Below, piece after piece: positions 26,029 through 34,954 of a DNA stretch of 45,697 bases. A program made the translations under genes and the position numbers. Numbering within the stretch: the stretch's first letter is position 1; each line of letters begins with the position of its first letter. The notes under the pieces were generated by a model that worked only from the letters and a program-made list of their open reading frames with translations, was not told the DNA's origin and ran no database searches. Source of the stretch: CAVXTT01 sp963764685 (lineage in GTDB: Bacteria; Bacteroidota; Ignavibacteria; Ignavibacteriales; Ignavibacteriaceae); contig CAVXTT010000010.1 in NCBI GenBank assembly GCA_963764685.1, forward strand, positions 1 to 45,697, read 5' to 3'.

Positions 26029-29000
26029 ATGAACAAGTTAACCTTATTCCTTGCTTCCATAGTATTTTTAACCCTTCCTCTAAATGCGCAGAATCATATT
26101 GTATTCAACCATTTGAGCGTAGAGCAGGGCTTATCCCAGAGCTCTGTCACCTGTATTTTCCAGGACCGTACTGGTTTTATCTGGCTCGGTACACAGGATG
26201 GGCTTAACAGGTACGACGGTTACACCTTTAAGGTTTTTAAGAACAAGGCAACAGATTCAGCAAGCCTTAGCGATAACTTCATATTTGCAATGTATGAAGA
26301 TGAAACGGGTACTCTTTACATAGAAACCCAGTCAGGCAATTTCAATAGGTATGATCCTCTTACCGAATCTTTTAAGCTCATTACCAAAGAAAGTGTGAAG
26401 CTGGATAATGCCAGGAGCAGCTCCCTTGCCGCTGCATTAACAGAGAAGAGCAGCATCAAATGGTCAGGAGGATTGTCTAAACCATTAGGTCTTACGAAAA
26501 CTAATCTCAAGACCGGTAAAACAACAGTATATAAACATAACCCCTCAGATCCTTCAAGCATCAGTGACGATAAAGTTTACTCTGTCTACCGCGACCGTTC
26601 AGGAATTCTATGGGTGGGTACTGTGAATGGTTTGGACAGAATGGATGAGATTTCAGGAAAATTTATCCATTACAGGAATAATCCCGGCGATCCTAATAGC
26701 ATTCCGGATAACTGGGTATGGCCGATCTATGAAGACACCCGGGGAAACCTCTGGATAGGAACAGTTAAAAAAGGGCTCACAAAATTCAGCAGGGAAACAG
26801 GAAAGTTTATTAATTACAGGAATAACCCGGGAGATCCTTCTACAATAAGTGACAATTTTATATTTTCAATCTACGAAGACAGGGGGGGAGTTATCTGGGT
26901 AGGCACCAATACCGGCGGCGTTAATTATTTTAGTCCCTCGGCACAGGTATTTGAGCATTATTATCACGATCCCGCTGTTCCCGGGAGCATCGGGGATAAC
27001 AACATCCTTGTACTTCACGTTGACCGAAAAGGAAATTACTGGGTAGGAAGCCGTAACGGCGGTCTTGATAAGATCAATCCTGATAACGGCTCTCTAAAAA
27101 ACTTTTCCGAGAAACCGCCATATAAGCTTGTGAGCAATGCGGTACAGGTAATCTGCGAAGATAAGCAGGGCAATCTATGGCTGGGCACATTCAACAGCGG
27201 CTTAATGGAATTTGACCCTGTAAAGGAAACTTATAAGCTGTACAAGAATGATCCGGCTAACCCCAATTCCCTTTCCGATAACAGGATATATGATATTATA
27301 GAAGGCTCGGATGGATTTATATGGATAGGGACTTATGACGGCGGTGTAAATAAACTCGATCCGAATACAGGAAAGTTTACCAGATACCTGCACGACCCTA
27401 AGGATCCTAAAAGCCTGGCAGCCAATAACGCCTGGTCGCTTGCCGAAGATAAGGATGGAAATCTATGGGTTGGAACCTTTGGCTCAGGTCTGAGCTTTCT
27501 TGATAAAACCAAAAATGAATTCAGGCATTATGCCAATGTCCCAGGCAATACCTCCAGCATAGCCGACAACACAACAATAAGAGTTTTCCGGGACAGCAAG
27601 AACAATATGTGGATCGGCACGTCAGCAGGATTCAGCAGGTATGACAGCAAGACCGGCAGCTTTAAGAATTACAATCAGGATAACGGTCTTTCGAATAATT
27701 TCGTCCTTGGTATTGTGGAAGACAGCAAAGGTAATCTCTGGCTGAGTACAAATGTGGGTTTATCAAAATTCAATCCTTCTACAGAAACATTCAGAAACTA
27801 TTATTATCAGGACGGACTCCAGGGGAACGAGTTCAACCAGAATGCATTCGCCCGGGATTATATCAGGGGCAATCTCCTGTTCGGAGGTCCTGACGGGTTT
27901 AATGTTTTTAATCCGGACAGCCTGAAGCAGAATTCCTTTAAGCCTCCTCTGGCCTTTACAGATTATATCCGTTATAACACAGATGATGAGGAAGGGCGCC
28001 CGATTATTGAAAAGGGAATAGATGCAAGGGACAGTATCCTGCTGACCTACAAAGACAATATTATCACTCTGAAGTTTGCCGCCCTGAGTTTTTACAACAA
28101 TTTTGACAACCAGTATAAATACAAGCTGGAGGGATTTAACAAGAACTGGATCCAGCTTGGCAGCAACAGGACAATTACATTTACCAATCTTTCCCCGAAA
28201 GAATACACATTAAGAATAATCGGCTCCAACAATGACGGTTTATGGAATGAGAAGGGCTCCAGTTTATTTATAGAGGTTACTCCCCCCTGGTGGAGAACTA
28301 ATATAGCGTATGTTGCCTATGGACTTATCTTCATCGGAATCCTGATGGGTGCAAGAAAGATTGAGCTCGACAGGAAAGAGCAGAAGGCAAAGATCCGTGA
28401 GGGCGAACTCCAGATGAAAGCAACTATTGCGGAAAAACGGGTTATAGAAGCGGAGAATGAACGTAAAACCAAAGAACTTGAAGAAGCAAGACAGCTTCAG
28501 TTATCAATGCTGCCGAAGGAAGTGCCCCAGTTACCTGATTTGGAGATTGCTGCATTTATGAGAACAGCAACTGAGGTAGGGGGAGATTATTACGATTTTA
28601 TTGTAAGGAACGGAACGCTGAATGTAGCCTTTGGTGATGCCACCGGGCACGGTCTGCAGGCAGGCACAATGGTCACACTGATGAAAGGGTTCTTCACCTC
28701 GGATGCGGCACGCCTTGAGCTGCAGGAATTTATGAATCACTGCAGTAATATGATAAAGGAGATTAAACTTGGAAGGATTTTGATGTCCTTCTCTTTCCTG
28801 AGGATACAGGACAGAAAACTTTCCATTACAAGTGCCGGAATGCCCCCGCTTTATTATTACAATGCGCAGACGGGTGAGACTGAAGAAATCCTGATACAGG
28901 GAATCCCCCTCGGAGCTATGAGGAAATTCAACTACAGAGTAGTCGACAAGGAACTCCGTTCCGGCGATTCACTTCTTCTTCTTACTGACGGTCTCCCGGA

Positions 29001-29178
29001 GCAAATGAACAGACAAGAGCAGATGTTCGATTATACCCAGGTAAAGAGCAGCTTTGCAAATCTTGCAATTCATCCTCCTAAGGAAATTATTGAAAGTCTT
29101 GTTAAATGCGGAGATGATTGGATGGACGGGGCTATACAGGCAGACGATATGACATTCGTTGTGATAAAAGTTAAATAA
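26029..29178 (+). CDS. Two-component-type beta-propeller sensor with C-terminal SpoIIE PP2C phosphatase
   Basis: The 1049-residue membrane protein has a signal peptide (about 21 residues). Roughly fourteen Reg_prop propeller blades follow (residues about 30-650), marked by repeated GFIWLGTQDGLNRYD, GNLWIGTVKKGL and GIIWVGT-type motifs. After them come a Y_Y_Y domain (NNFDNQYKYKLEGFNKNWI, YTLRIIGSNNDGLWNE), one helix (IAYVAYGLIFIGILMGARKI), a coiled linker, and a PP2C domain with TEVGGDYYDFI, VAFGDATGHGLQAG, ITSAGMPPLYYY, LLLLTDGLPEQMN and ADDMTFVVIK. There is no histidine kinase: the usual kinase half is replaced by a phosphatase. It likely senses a periplasmic ligand, possibly a glycan, and acts on STAS partners such as those at 17733-20057. 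The start is behind AAAGG. Confidence 0.92.
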   Translation: MNKLTLFLASIVFLTLPLNAQNHIVFNHLSVEQGLSQSSVTCIFQDRTGFIWLGTQDGLNRYDGYTFKVFKNKATDSASLSDNFIFAMYEDETGTLYIETQSGNFNRYDPLTESFKLITKESVKLDNARSSSLAAALTEKSSIKWSGGLSKPLGLTKTNLKTGKTTVYKHNPSDPSSISDDKVYSVYRDRSGILWVGTVNGLDRMDEISGKFIHYRNNPGDPNSIPDNWVWPIYEDTRGNLWIGTVKKGLTKFSRETGKFINYRNNPGDPSTISDNFIFSIYEDRGGVIWVGTNTGGVNYFSPSAQVFEHYYHDPAVPGSIGDNNILVLHVDRKGNYWVGSRNGGLDKINPDNGSLKNFSEKPPYKLVSNAVQVICEDKQGNLWLGTFNSGLMEFDPVKETYKLYKNDPANPNSLSDNRIYDIIEGSDGFIWIGTYDGGVNKLDPNTGKFTRYLHDPKDPKSLAANNAWSLAEDKDGNLWVGTFGSGLSFLDKTKNEFRHYANVPGNTSSIADNTTIRVFRDSKNNMWIGTSAGFSRYDSKTGSFKNYNQDNGLSNNFVLGIVEDSKGNLWLSTNVGLSKFNPSTETFRNYYYQDGLQGNEFNQNAFARDYIRGNLLFGGPDGFNVFNPDSLKQNSFKPPLAFTDYIRYNTDDEEGRPIIEKGIDARDSILLTYKDNIITLKFAALSFYNNFDNQYKYKLEGFNKNWIQLGSNRTITFTNLSPKEYTLRIIGSNNDGLWNEKGSSLFIEVTPPWWRTNIAYVAYGLIFIGILMGARKIELDRKEQKAKIREGELQMKATIAEKRVIEAENERKTKELEEARQLQLSMLPKEVPQLPDLEIAAFMRTATEVGGDYYDFIVRNGTLNVAFGDATGHGLQAGTMVTLMKGFFTSDAARLELQEFMNHCSNMIKEIKLGRILMSFSFLRIQDRKLSITSAGMPPLYYYNAQTGETEEILIQGIPLGAMRKFNYRVVDKELRSGDSLLLLTDGLPEQMNRQEQMFDYTQVKSSFANLAIHPPKEIIESLVKCGDDWMDGAIQADDMTFVVIKVK

Positions 29179-29610
29179 AAAGTCCTAACTCAGGAAGAAA
29201 TGGATTGATTTAACCCCGGGGATTTCCTCCCGCAAACGATACCGCGATACGATTAGAACCTGGAAGCATTCATAAGCTTTCTAATTCCGTATAAAATAAC
29301 TCTGTCTCAATTTCAAGCAGCAAATACTAACTATTCCTCTTCCACAACTATTCCGAATTATCAATCAATTTAATTTTTTTTGATCGCTATTATACCCTTA
29401 TTTATTTGATATAATATCCTGGGTGCGGTATGACTGCGGCATGAGTGCGGTATGACTGCGGCTGAAACCCCGTTTAGCCGCACCCATGCCGCAGTCAGGC
29501 TGAAGTCATTTTGTACTCAGAATGATTTATCAAATAAAAAAGGATATTACTCTAAACAAATTGGATATTTAGTTCTTCGGTAGCTTTTACCGGCTCGTTT
29601 TGATATACAT
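29179..29610. other. Convergent intergenic spacer with fold-back repeat
   Basis: These 432 bases lie between two convergent genes. I see no open frame of note. The array at 29424-29497 is the only structure and may act as a bidirectional transcription barrier. The rest is AT-rich. Confidence 0.55.
29424..29497. repeat. 11-bp tandem units folding onto an inverted copy
   Basis: Four contiguous 11-base units occur: TGCGGTATGAC (29424-29434), TGCGGCATGAG, TGCGGTATGAC and TGCGGCTGAAA (to 29467). Bases 29478-29497 form the reverse complement of 29431-29450 with 19 of 20 matches. An inner hairpin GCGGCT/AGCCGC is also possible. Confidence 0.85.
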
Positions 29611-31158
29611 CTACTTCATAAGCATTAGTTTTCGGCTAACCGATTCAGAACCCGACTTAAGCATCAGGAGGTACATCCCTGAAGAAAGTTCTGATCCGTC
29701 AAATTGCAGAGTATGCTTACCTTCTCTGAGTATATTATTAAGCAGAACCTTTATTTCTTCACCCATAGAGTTATAAAGCACAAGACTGACCTCCCTTTCA
29801 GAGGGAATAGTAAACTCAATTGTTGTTGTAGGGTTAAAGGGATTAGGGTAATTTTGCTCCAGGGCAAAACTGTACGGCTGCTGCGTTACAACTTCAACTT
29901 CACCGGAATATTTAAAGGAGCCGTCAAGATCAAGCTGCTTTAAACGGTAAGTTACTTTGCTCCCGGAATTTGTTTCAGGATGATCAGTATAAGAGTAAGT
30001 AACAGGTAAAGATGATGTACCTTCTCCTTTAATAAAGCCAATTGTTGTCCAGGAATTATTTCCAAAGCTTCTCTGAATTTCAAAGCCGTGGTTGTTAAGC
30101 TCTGTGGCAGTCTGCCACCTGAGATCAACTGCGCCGGAATTATAAGCTGCTGTAAATGAAACCAGCTCGACAGGAACAAATGAGAAATCGTGTACATATA
30201 CTCCCATCATTGATGTTGAGACATAGAGTTTGGTCCCGGAGGCATTAAATGCAAGATCGCTAAGTTCATCAGGATTGAAGCCGGCGGTAAAATCACTCCA
30301 CGCTGCACCTGCATTTGAAGAGATAAGCACTTTGTAAGGGGAAAATGTAAGGGCAATTGCATAATTGCCGTTGACAGGATTAAATTCCGTTCTCCTGCAG
30401 GCAGATCCATATACGGAGGTCCAGCTGCCTCCTGCATCTGTTGATCTGTAGAGGTCATTATCATTAGAAGCAAGGAGAATCTGGCTGTTCGTGGGGGAAA
30501 CCGAAACAGTATATACTCCAAGACCTGAAGGCAATCCGTTTGCACTAACTGTCCAGGATGTTCCTCCATTAGTTGATTTGGTTACCCTTTCATCCCCTGC
30601 TATATACATTATTTGGGGATTATTTTTATCGATGGCAATTTCAGTAAGAGCAAAGTGAATATAATTTGTCTGCAGCACCCAGTTCAAGCCGCCGTCGGTG
30701 GATTTTACAAGTTCTCCCGGAGACACGTCAGGCCAGGTGCAGGCAATGAAAGTATTCGGTGACCCGGGAACGCCTTTGATATCTGTTACCTGTCCCCCGT
30801 CCGAATTATAGGCATTATCATTGGTTACTCCCCAATCATTTGTGTATTCAATGTATCCCTTAAAGAAGGCATTCTGCCTGCCGGTGATAATTCTGCCGGG
30901 AATAGTTGGATGAGCAGCAATTGAAAAAACGCTTCTTCCTATCCAGCCAACATCTTCTCTTCTCGTCCATTGAGCTGTGCTTATATTATAATACCAGAAA
31001 CCTTCTGCCGTACCCAGGAAAAGATTTCCTGTGTTGTTATCAAAGCTCATACAGAAACTTGTTTCTCCTGAATCCGGACCGATTGCATTCCATTGCGGTA
31101 AACTGGTCACCGTGAAGGCAATAAATAAAACAAACAAAATAGTAATCGTTCTGTACAT
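29611..31158 (-). CDS. Secreted Asp-box propeller protein with T9SS sorting domain
   Basis: The 515-residue protein starts at an ATG behind GGAAGGAGT and has a signal peptide (MYRTITILFVLFIAFTVTS). Residues 25-330 are BNR/sortilin-like repeats with Asp-box motifs (STDGGLNW, STNGGTSW, STDAGGSW, SSNAGAAW), forming a beta-propeller. A fibronectin-like segment follows (VPVELVSFTAAYNSGAVDLRWQTA, then NNHGFEIQRS, YRLKQLDLDGSFKYS). The last 80 residues are a T9SS type A sorting domain (FALEQNYPNPFNPTTTIEF, GMYLLMLKSGS, KLMLMK). Asp-box proteins include glycosidases and binding proteins. No catalytic motif is visible, so a binding or structural surface role is likely. Confidence 0.85.
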   Translation of the reverse strand: MYRTITILFVLFIAFTVTSLPQWNAIGPDSGETSFCMSFDNNTGNLFLGTAEGFWYYNISTAQWTRREDVGWIGRSVFSIAAHPTIPGRIITGRQNAFFKGYIEYTNDWGVTNDNAYNSDGGQVTDIKGVPGSPNTFIACTWPDVSPGELVKSTDGGLNWVLQTNYIHFALTEIAIDKNNPQIMYIAGDERVTKSTNGGTSWTVSANGLPSGLGVYTVSVSPTNSQILLASNDNDLYRSTDAGGSWTSVYGSACRRTEFNPVNGNYAIALTFSPYKVLISSNAGAAWSDFTAGFNPDELSDLAFNASGTKLYVSTSMMGVYVHDFSFVPVELVSFTAAYNSGAVDLRWQTATELNNHGFEIQRSFGNNSWTTIGFIKGEGTSSLPVTYSYTDHPETNSGSKVTYRLKQLDLDGSFKYSGEVEVVTQQPYSFALEQNYPNPFNPTTTIEFTIPSEREVSLVLYNSMGEEIKVLLNNILREGKHTLQFDGSELSSGMYLLMLKSGSESVSRKLMLMK

Positions 31159-31260
31159 ATGACTCCTTCCATGTTTATGTTATATCGTTAAGTTGAATAT
31201 AAATTACGAGCCTTAAAGCGTTTTAAGGTAAGACTAAATTAATTAAAAATAAACAAGTCA

Positions 31261-31303
31261 GGACAGCCTGCCGTCAATAGTGGTAATTCAGGGCAGGCTG
31301 TCC
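31261..31303. repeat. GGACAG-family hairpin 1
   Basis: GGACAGCCTGCC (31261-31272) pairs with GGCAGGCTGTCC (31292-31303) across a 19-base loop. The right arm and the next 25 bases recur at hairpin 4. Confidence 0.85.
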
Positions 31304-31328
31304 GTAGGAAAAATCAGACTATGCCGTA
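31288..31328. repeat. 41-base direct repeat, copy 1 (copy 2 at 31624-31664)
   Basis: The two 41-base copies, 336 bases apart, differ at three positions. Each starts TCAGGGCAGGCTGTCCGTA and includes a GAAAAATCAGA segment. They extend the palindrome family beyond its stem arms. Confidence 0.85.
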
Positions 31329-31389
31329 AGGACAGGGCGACCAGAAGAATTCAATATTCTAAACTTTCCACTCGCCCTGTCCTTTTTTA
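31329..31389 (+). repeat. GGACAG-family hairpin 2 with a T run
   Basis: AGGACAGGGCGA (31329-31340) pairs with TCGCCCTGTCCT (31372-31383) and TTTTTTAT follows. The shape is that of a rightward terminator, although no rightward gene precedes it here. A related leftward terminator occurs at 44420-44447. Confidence 0.8.
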
Positions 31390-31414
31390 TATGATGAAGA
31401 TCTCCATTCTGTAC

Positions 31415-31465
31415 GGACAGGCCGCCCTGAATAGCTGATAACTTTAAATTACAAGCGGCCTGTCC
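31415..31465. repeat. GGACAG-family hairpin 3
   Basis: GGACAGGCCGC (31415-31425) pairs with GCGGCCTGTCC (31455-31465) across a 29-base AT-rich loop. Confidence 0.8.
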
Positions 31466-31586
31466 TTTCCTCAATGGCTCCCAAGATATTTAGATGAGAA
31501 ATGCTCTAGAAAATCTTATTATAGCTCTTCCTGATAAGGGGTAGGACAGCATTCTCTCTTAACTAAGCCTTGTGGTAATTCAAGCA

Positions 31587-31639
31587 GGACAGCCTGCTTC
31601 GTAATATTAAGCTTAGTGATAACTCAGGGCAGGCTGTCC
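31587..31639. repeat. GGACAG-family hairpin 4
   Basis: GGACAGCCTGC (31587-31597) pairs with GCAGGCTGTCC (31629-31639) across a 31-base loop. The arms match those of hairpin 1. Confidence 0.85.
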
Positions 31640-31682
31640 GTACGAAAAATCAGATTATGCCATACGGCGCGGATAAGATTAC

Positions 31683-32435
31683 TTACCGGGGATAACCTGT
31701 TACAAGGAAATAAACCAATATGAGGATAGATGCGGCAGGAATGGAATACTTCCACCTTCTTATAGCTAATAACCCTGCAAGCCAAATAAGAAAATAGAGT
31801 GCGTCCCTTATTAAAAATATCTGCCCGAATTGCGGAATGTGATCTGTTAATAGTCCCGCATCATAGCTGTTTCTTAATGGACCGAAGATAAAGGTCAGCA
31901 GGGCAAAAAAGATCAGTGCAAAAACAGTCAGGGCTTTTAGTTTAAAATTATTTCTGAAAACTTCCAGCCCGCTTCTAATAGCTAAAAGCAAACCTCCGAA
32001 TAAAAAGAAATAGAACAGGGACTCGGCGGAGGAGGAAATTTTATTTCGGAATTCAAGTCTTACAGGTTCATACCGGGGCACTATAAAAGATTTTCCTTTA
32101 TATATGATCTCTGCCTTGTAGAAGACAATATTTCTTTGGCGGGGTATGCTTCCGGAAAGTATAAGATTTCCCTCCTTTAGTGCTATAGAGTCCCAATTAG
32201 TTTTATCAGCCGGTTTCCATTTAATAAAGCCTTCTAATCCCTTTTTATCTGTTCTTATCATTACAGGATAATCCCCTTCCCCTCTCCACAGCTTATCAAA
32301 CTTGAAGGTTACTCTTTCTCCTTCAATGCCGAAAGCCCCGGATACCGGATAGTAGGGGGAGGTAATAGTTTTGTAATATGCAGCCACAAAAACAATTATG
32401 GCAGCGCATATCCAAAGGATGATATTTTGTTTCAT
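31683..32435 (-). CDS. Membrane protein of unknown function
   Basis: The 250-residue protein has one N-terminal helix (IILWICAAIIVFVAAYY), a soluble beta-rich part of about 110 residues (GEGDYPVMIRTDKKGLEGFIKWKP, then LSGSIPRQRNIVFYKAEIIYKG), and four C-terminal helices, the last ending in AASILILVYFLVTG. This resembles a sensor-like periplasmic domain on a small membrane anchor, but I do not recognise a family. No partner gene adjoins it: it is divergent from gnd, 90 bases away, so the two may share a promoter region. The ribosome binding site is weak. Confidence 0.65.
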   Translation of the reverse strand: MKQNIILWICAAIIVFVAAYYKTITSPYYPVSGAFGIEGERVTFKFDKLWRGEGDYPVMIRTDKKGLEGFIKWKPADKTNWDSIALKEGNLILSGSIPRQRNIVFYKAEIIYKGKSFIVPRYEPVRLEFRNKISSSAESLFYFFLFGGLLLAIRSGLEVFRNNFKLKALTVFALIFFALLTFIFGPLRNSYDAGLLTDHIPQFGQIFLIRDALYFLIWLAGLLAIRRWKYSIPAASILILVYFLVTGYPR

Positions 32436-32525
32436 AGGCTTTTGAGCAGTAAAATTAGTGAAGTTTTATTTAATTTAGTCCCGTTCTCCGGCAGTTTCTT
32501 ACTAACATAACTTTAAGAGGAATAA

Positions 32526-33434
32526 ATGGAACTTGGATTTATTGGTCTTGGGAAAATGGGCGGAAATATGGTCGAGCGCCTGCTGAGGGACGGCCACAAG
32601 GTGATAGTTTACAACAGGACGCCCGATAAAACTGAAGAGGCCGCAAAGAAAGGTGCAGTGCCTGCTTATTCACTGCAGGAATTTATCAATAAGCTTGGCG
32701 GAAGAAAAATTGTATGGCTGATGCTTCCTGCCGGGGATACGATTGATGATTATATTAATGACCTTATACCCCTTCTCAATGAAGAGGATATTATTATTGA
32801 TGGTGGAAACTCATTCTGGCGGGACTCTGTAAGGCGAGCTGAGCTTGTCCACTCTGAAGGATTAAATTATATCGACTGCGGCACAAGCGGAGGGATTTGG
32901 GGACTTGCCAATGGCTACTGCCTCATGTACGGAGGGAAAAAGGAAGCTGCTGCCCTTCTTGAACCTGTATTTAAATCATTAGCCCAAAAGGATGGATATC
33001 TATACTGCGGGGAAAGCGGTTCAGGACATTTTGTTAAAATGGTGCACAACGGGATAGAGTACGGAATGATGCAAGCCTTTGCGGAAGGCTTTGAAATAAT
33101 GGAGAAGTCACCATTTAATCTGAATCTTACAAAGGTAGCTGAACTATGGCAGCACGGGAGTGTTGTTAAGTCCTGGCTTCTTGAGCTTGCCGCTATTGCC
33201 CTGAAGCAGGATCCGGAGCTTGATAAAATAAAGGGATATGTAGAGGACAGCGGGGAAGGAAGGTGGACAGTTCAGACAGCAATTGATTTTGATGTACCTG
33301 CGCACATAATTACCTCCTCCCTGTTTACCAGGTTTGAGTCAAGGCAGCAGGAGTCATTTGCAATGAAAATGCTTGCAGCATTGAGAAACCAGTTTGGCGG
33401 GCACGCAGTTAAAACCGTAGAAGAAAAGAAATGA
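32526..33434 (+). CDS. gnd: 6-phosphogluconate dehydrogenase, decarboxylating (short type)
   Basis: It oxidatively decarboxylates 6-phosphogluconate to ribulose 5-phosphate, giving NAD(P)H in the cytoplasm. The N-terminus has the Rossmann motif LGFIGLGKMGGNM; then IIIDGGNSFWRDS, DCGTSGGIWGLANGYCLMYGG and the catalytic-helix region FVKMVHNGIEYGMMQAFAEGFEIM. At 302 residues it belongs to the short, GndA/YqeC-like class rather than the 470-residue class. The pattern NRT after strand 2 favours NADP over NAD only weakly. AAGAGGAA precedes the ATG. It is the first gene of the operon, overlapping zwf by four bases. Confidence 0.93.
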   Translation: MELGFIGLGKMGGNMVERLLRDGHKVIVYNRTPDKTEEAAKKGAVPAYSLQEFINKLGGRKIVWLMLPAGDTIDDYINDLIPLLNEEDIIIDGGNSFWRDSVRRAELVHSEGLNYIDCGTSGGIWGLANGYCLMYGGKKEAAALLEPVFKSLAQKDGYLYCGESGSGHFVKMVHNGIEYGMMQAFAEGFEIMEKSPFNLNLTKVAELWQHGSVVKSWLLELAAIALKQDPELDKIKGYVEDSGEGRWTVQTAIDFDVPAHIITSSLFTRFESRQQESFAMKMLAALRNQFGGHAVKTVEEKK

Positions 33435-34954
33435 AACGTCCAAAGGAATTTATAATAACAATCTTCGGAGCTTCCGGAGATCTTACAAGCAAAAAACTTT
33501 TACCTGCTTTGTTTACCCTTTCACGTCAGGATCTGCTTAGTACTAATTTCAGAATATTAGGCACCGGAAGAACATCTTTTACGGATGATTCATTCCGGGA
33601 ATCTGCAAGAGACCTGCTTCTTAAGCAGGATAATAATATTGACAGGACGGCACTGGATAAATTTTTAAGGAACCTGGCTTATATAGCGATCGATACGTCT
33701 GACCCGGCAGATTATACAAAGCTTAAGAACCGTCTCGATGAGCTTGATGCCGTTGTAAAAAGTGGGGGCAACTTTATTTATTATCTTGCTACACCCCCTA
33801 AAATGTATGAACCTGTAATCAGGTCGCTGGGAGAATCGGGCTTAAATAAAAATAATGGAGACGGGGAGAAAAAGGTTATTGTTGAGAAGCCCTTCGGATA
33901 TGATTATCAGTCCGCTGTGAATCTTAATAAGGTACTTATGAAGGAATTTAAGGAAAACGATATTTACAGAATCGACCATTACCTGGGTAAGGAAACTGTC
34001 CAGAACGTCCTGGTACTAAGATTCTCAAATGGAATATTTGAACCGATGTGGAACAGGAATTTCATAGATCACGTTGAAATTACATCAGCTGAATTTATCG
34101 GTGTAGAGAACCGCGGCGGCTATTATGAAGGGGCAGGCGCCTTAAGGGATATGATACAGAACCATATGATGCAGATTGTGGGATTCATCGCTATGGAACC
34201 CCCTTCTTCCTTTGACTCAGATGCGGTCAGAAATGAAACCCTGAAGGTATTTGAATCGTTAAGGAAAATTAAACCTGAGGAAGTTGATAAATGCTCTGTG
34301 AGGGGACAGTATCTCTCCTCCCGGGTCAGAGGGGAAGATGTTATAGGCTACCGGAATGAAAAAGATGTAGCTCCGGAATCGAGAACAGAAACTTATGCAG
34401 CATTAAAATTTTTTATTGATAACTGGAGATGGGGCGGAGTTCCTTTTTATGTCAGGGCAGGCAAGCGACTCCCTACAAGGGTAACCGAAGTGGTTATTCA
34501 CTTTAAGAAAACGCCGCATCATTTATTCTCAAGGTACAATACTGAGCAGATATCAAATCAGTTGATAATAAGGATCCAGCCCGATGAAGGGATACTGTTG
34601 AAATTTGGCATTAAAACTCCGGGTGCAGGATATAAGGTTCAGCCTGTGAATATGGATTTCCATTACTCTGATATTGCACCGGACGAACTCCCCTCTGCGT
34701 ATGAAAGGCTGCTCCTTGATTGTATGAACGGAGACCGGACTTTATATTCACGTGGTGATGCCGTTGAGGAATGCTGGAAGTTTGTGGATCCTATATTAAA
34801 TGCCTGGAAAAATAACCACTCCATAAAGATATATGGATATCCTGCCGGAACCTGGGGACCCATTGAAGCAAATGACCTGTTCGAGAACTTAAAATCCGAA
34901 TGGAGATATCCTTGTAAAAATCTAACTGATGACGGGATGTATTGTGAACTATGA
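33431..34954 (+). CDS. zwf: Glucose-6-phosphate 1-dehydrogenase
   Basis: It oxidises glucose 6-phosphate to 6-phosphoglucono-lactone with NAD(P)+, the entry step of the oxidative pentose phosphate pathway. Motifs: IFGASGDLTSKKLLPALF at residues 9-26 (nucleotide site), VEKPFGYD, the active-site RIDHYLGKETVQN near residue 180, and GGYYEGAGALRDMIQNHMMQ. At 507 residues it has the usual length. Its ATG overlaps the gnd stop (ATGA) and its end overlaps the pgl frame by 26 bases, so the three genes are coupled. Confidence 0.95.
   Translation: MKRPKEFIITIFGASGDLTSKKLLPALFTLSRQDLLSTNFRILGTGRTSFTDDSFRESARDLLLKQDNNIDRTALDKFLRNLAYIAIDTSDPADYTKLKNRLDELDAVVKSGGNFIYYLATPPKMYEPVIRSLGESGLNKNNGDGEKKVIVEKPFGYDYQSAVNLNKVLMKEFKENDIYRIDHYLGKETVQNVLVLRFSNGIFEPMWNRNFIDHVEITSAEFIGVENRGGYYEGAGALRDMIQNHMMQIVGFIAMEPPSSFDSDAVRNETLKVFESLRKIKPEEVDKCSVRGQYLSSRVRGEDVIGYRNEKDVAPESRTETYAALKFFIDNWRWGGVPFYVRAGKRLPTRVTEVVIHFKKTPHHLFSRYNTEQISNQLIIRIQPDEGILLKFGIKTPGAGYKVQPVNMDFHYSDIAPDELPSAYERLLLDCMNGDRTLYSRGDAVEECWKFVDPILNAWKNNHSIKIYGYPAGTWGPIEANDLFENLKSEWRYPCKNLTDDGMYCEL

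Larger units (their letters stand above)
31159..31682. other. Palindrome-rich intergenic region
   Basis: These 524 bases lie between two leftward genes. They hold four hairpins with GGACAG arms (31261-31639) and a 41-base direct repeat. No open frame with a ribosome binding site is seen. Confidence 0.6.

Noticed and set aside
31261..31639. Insertion sequence ends
   Set aside because: No transposase frame lies between the hairpins and no target-site duplication is evident.
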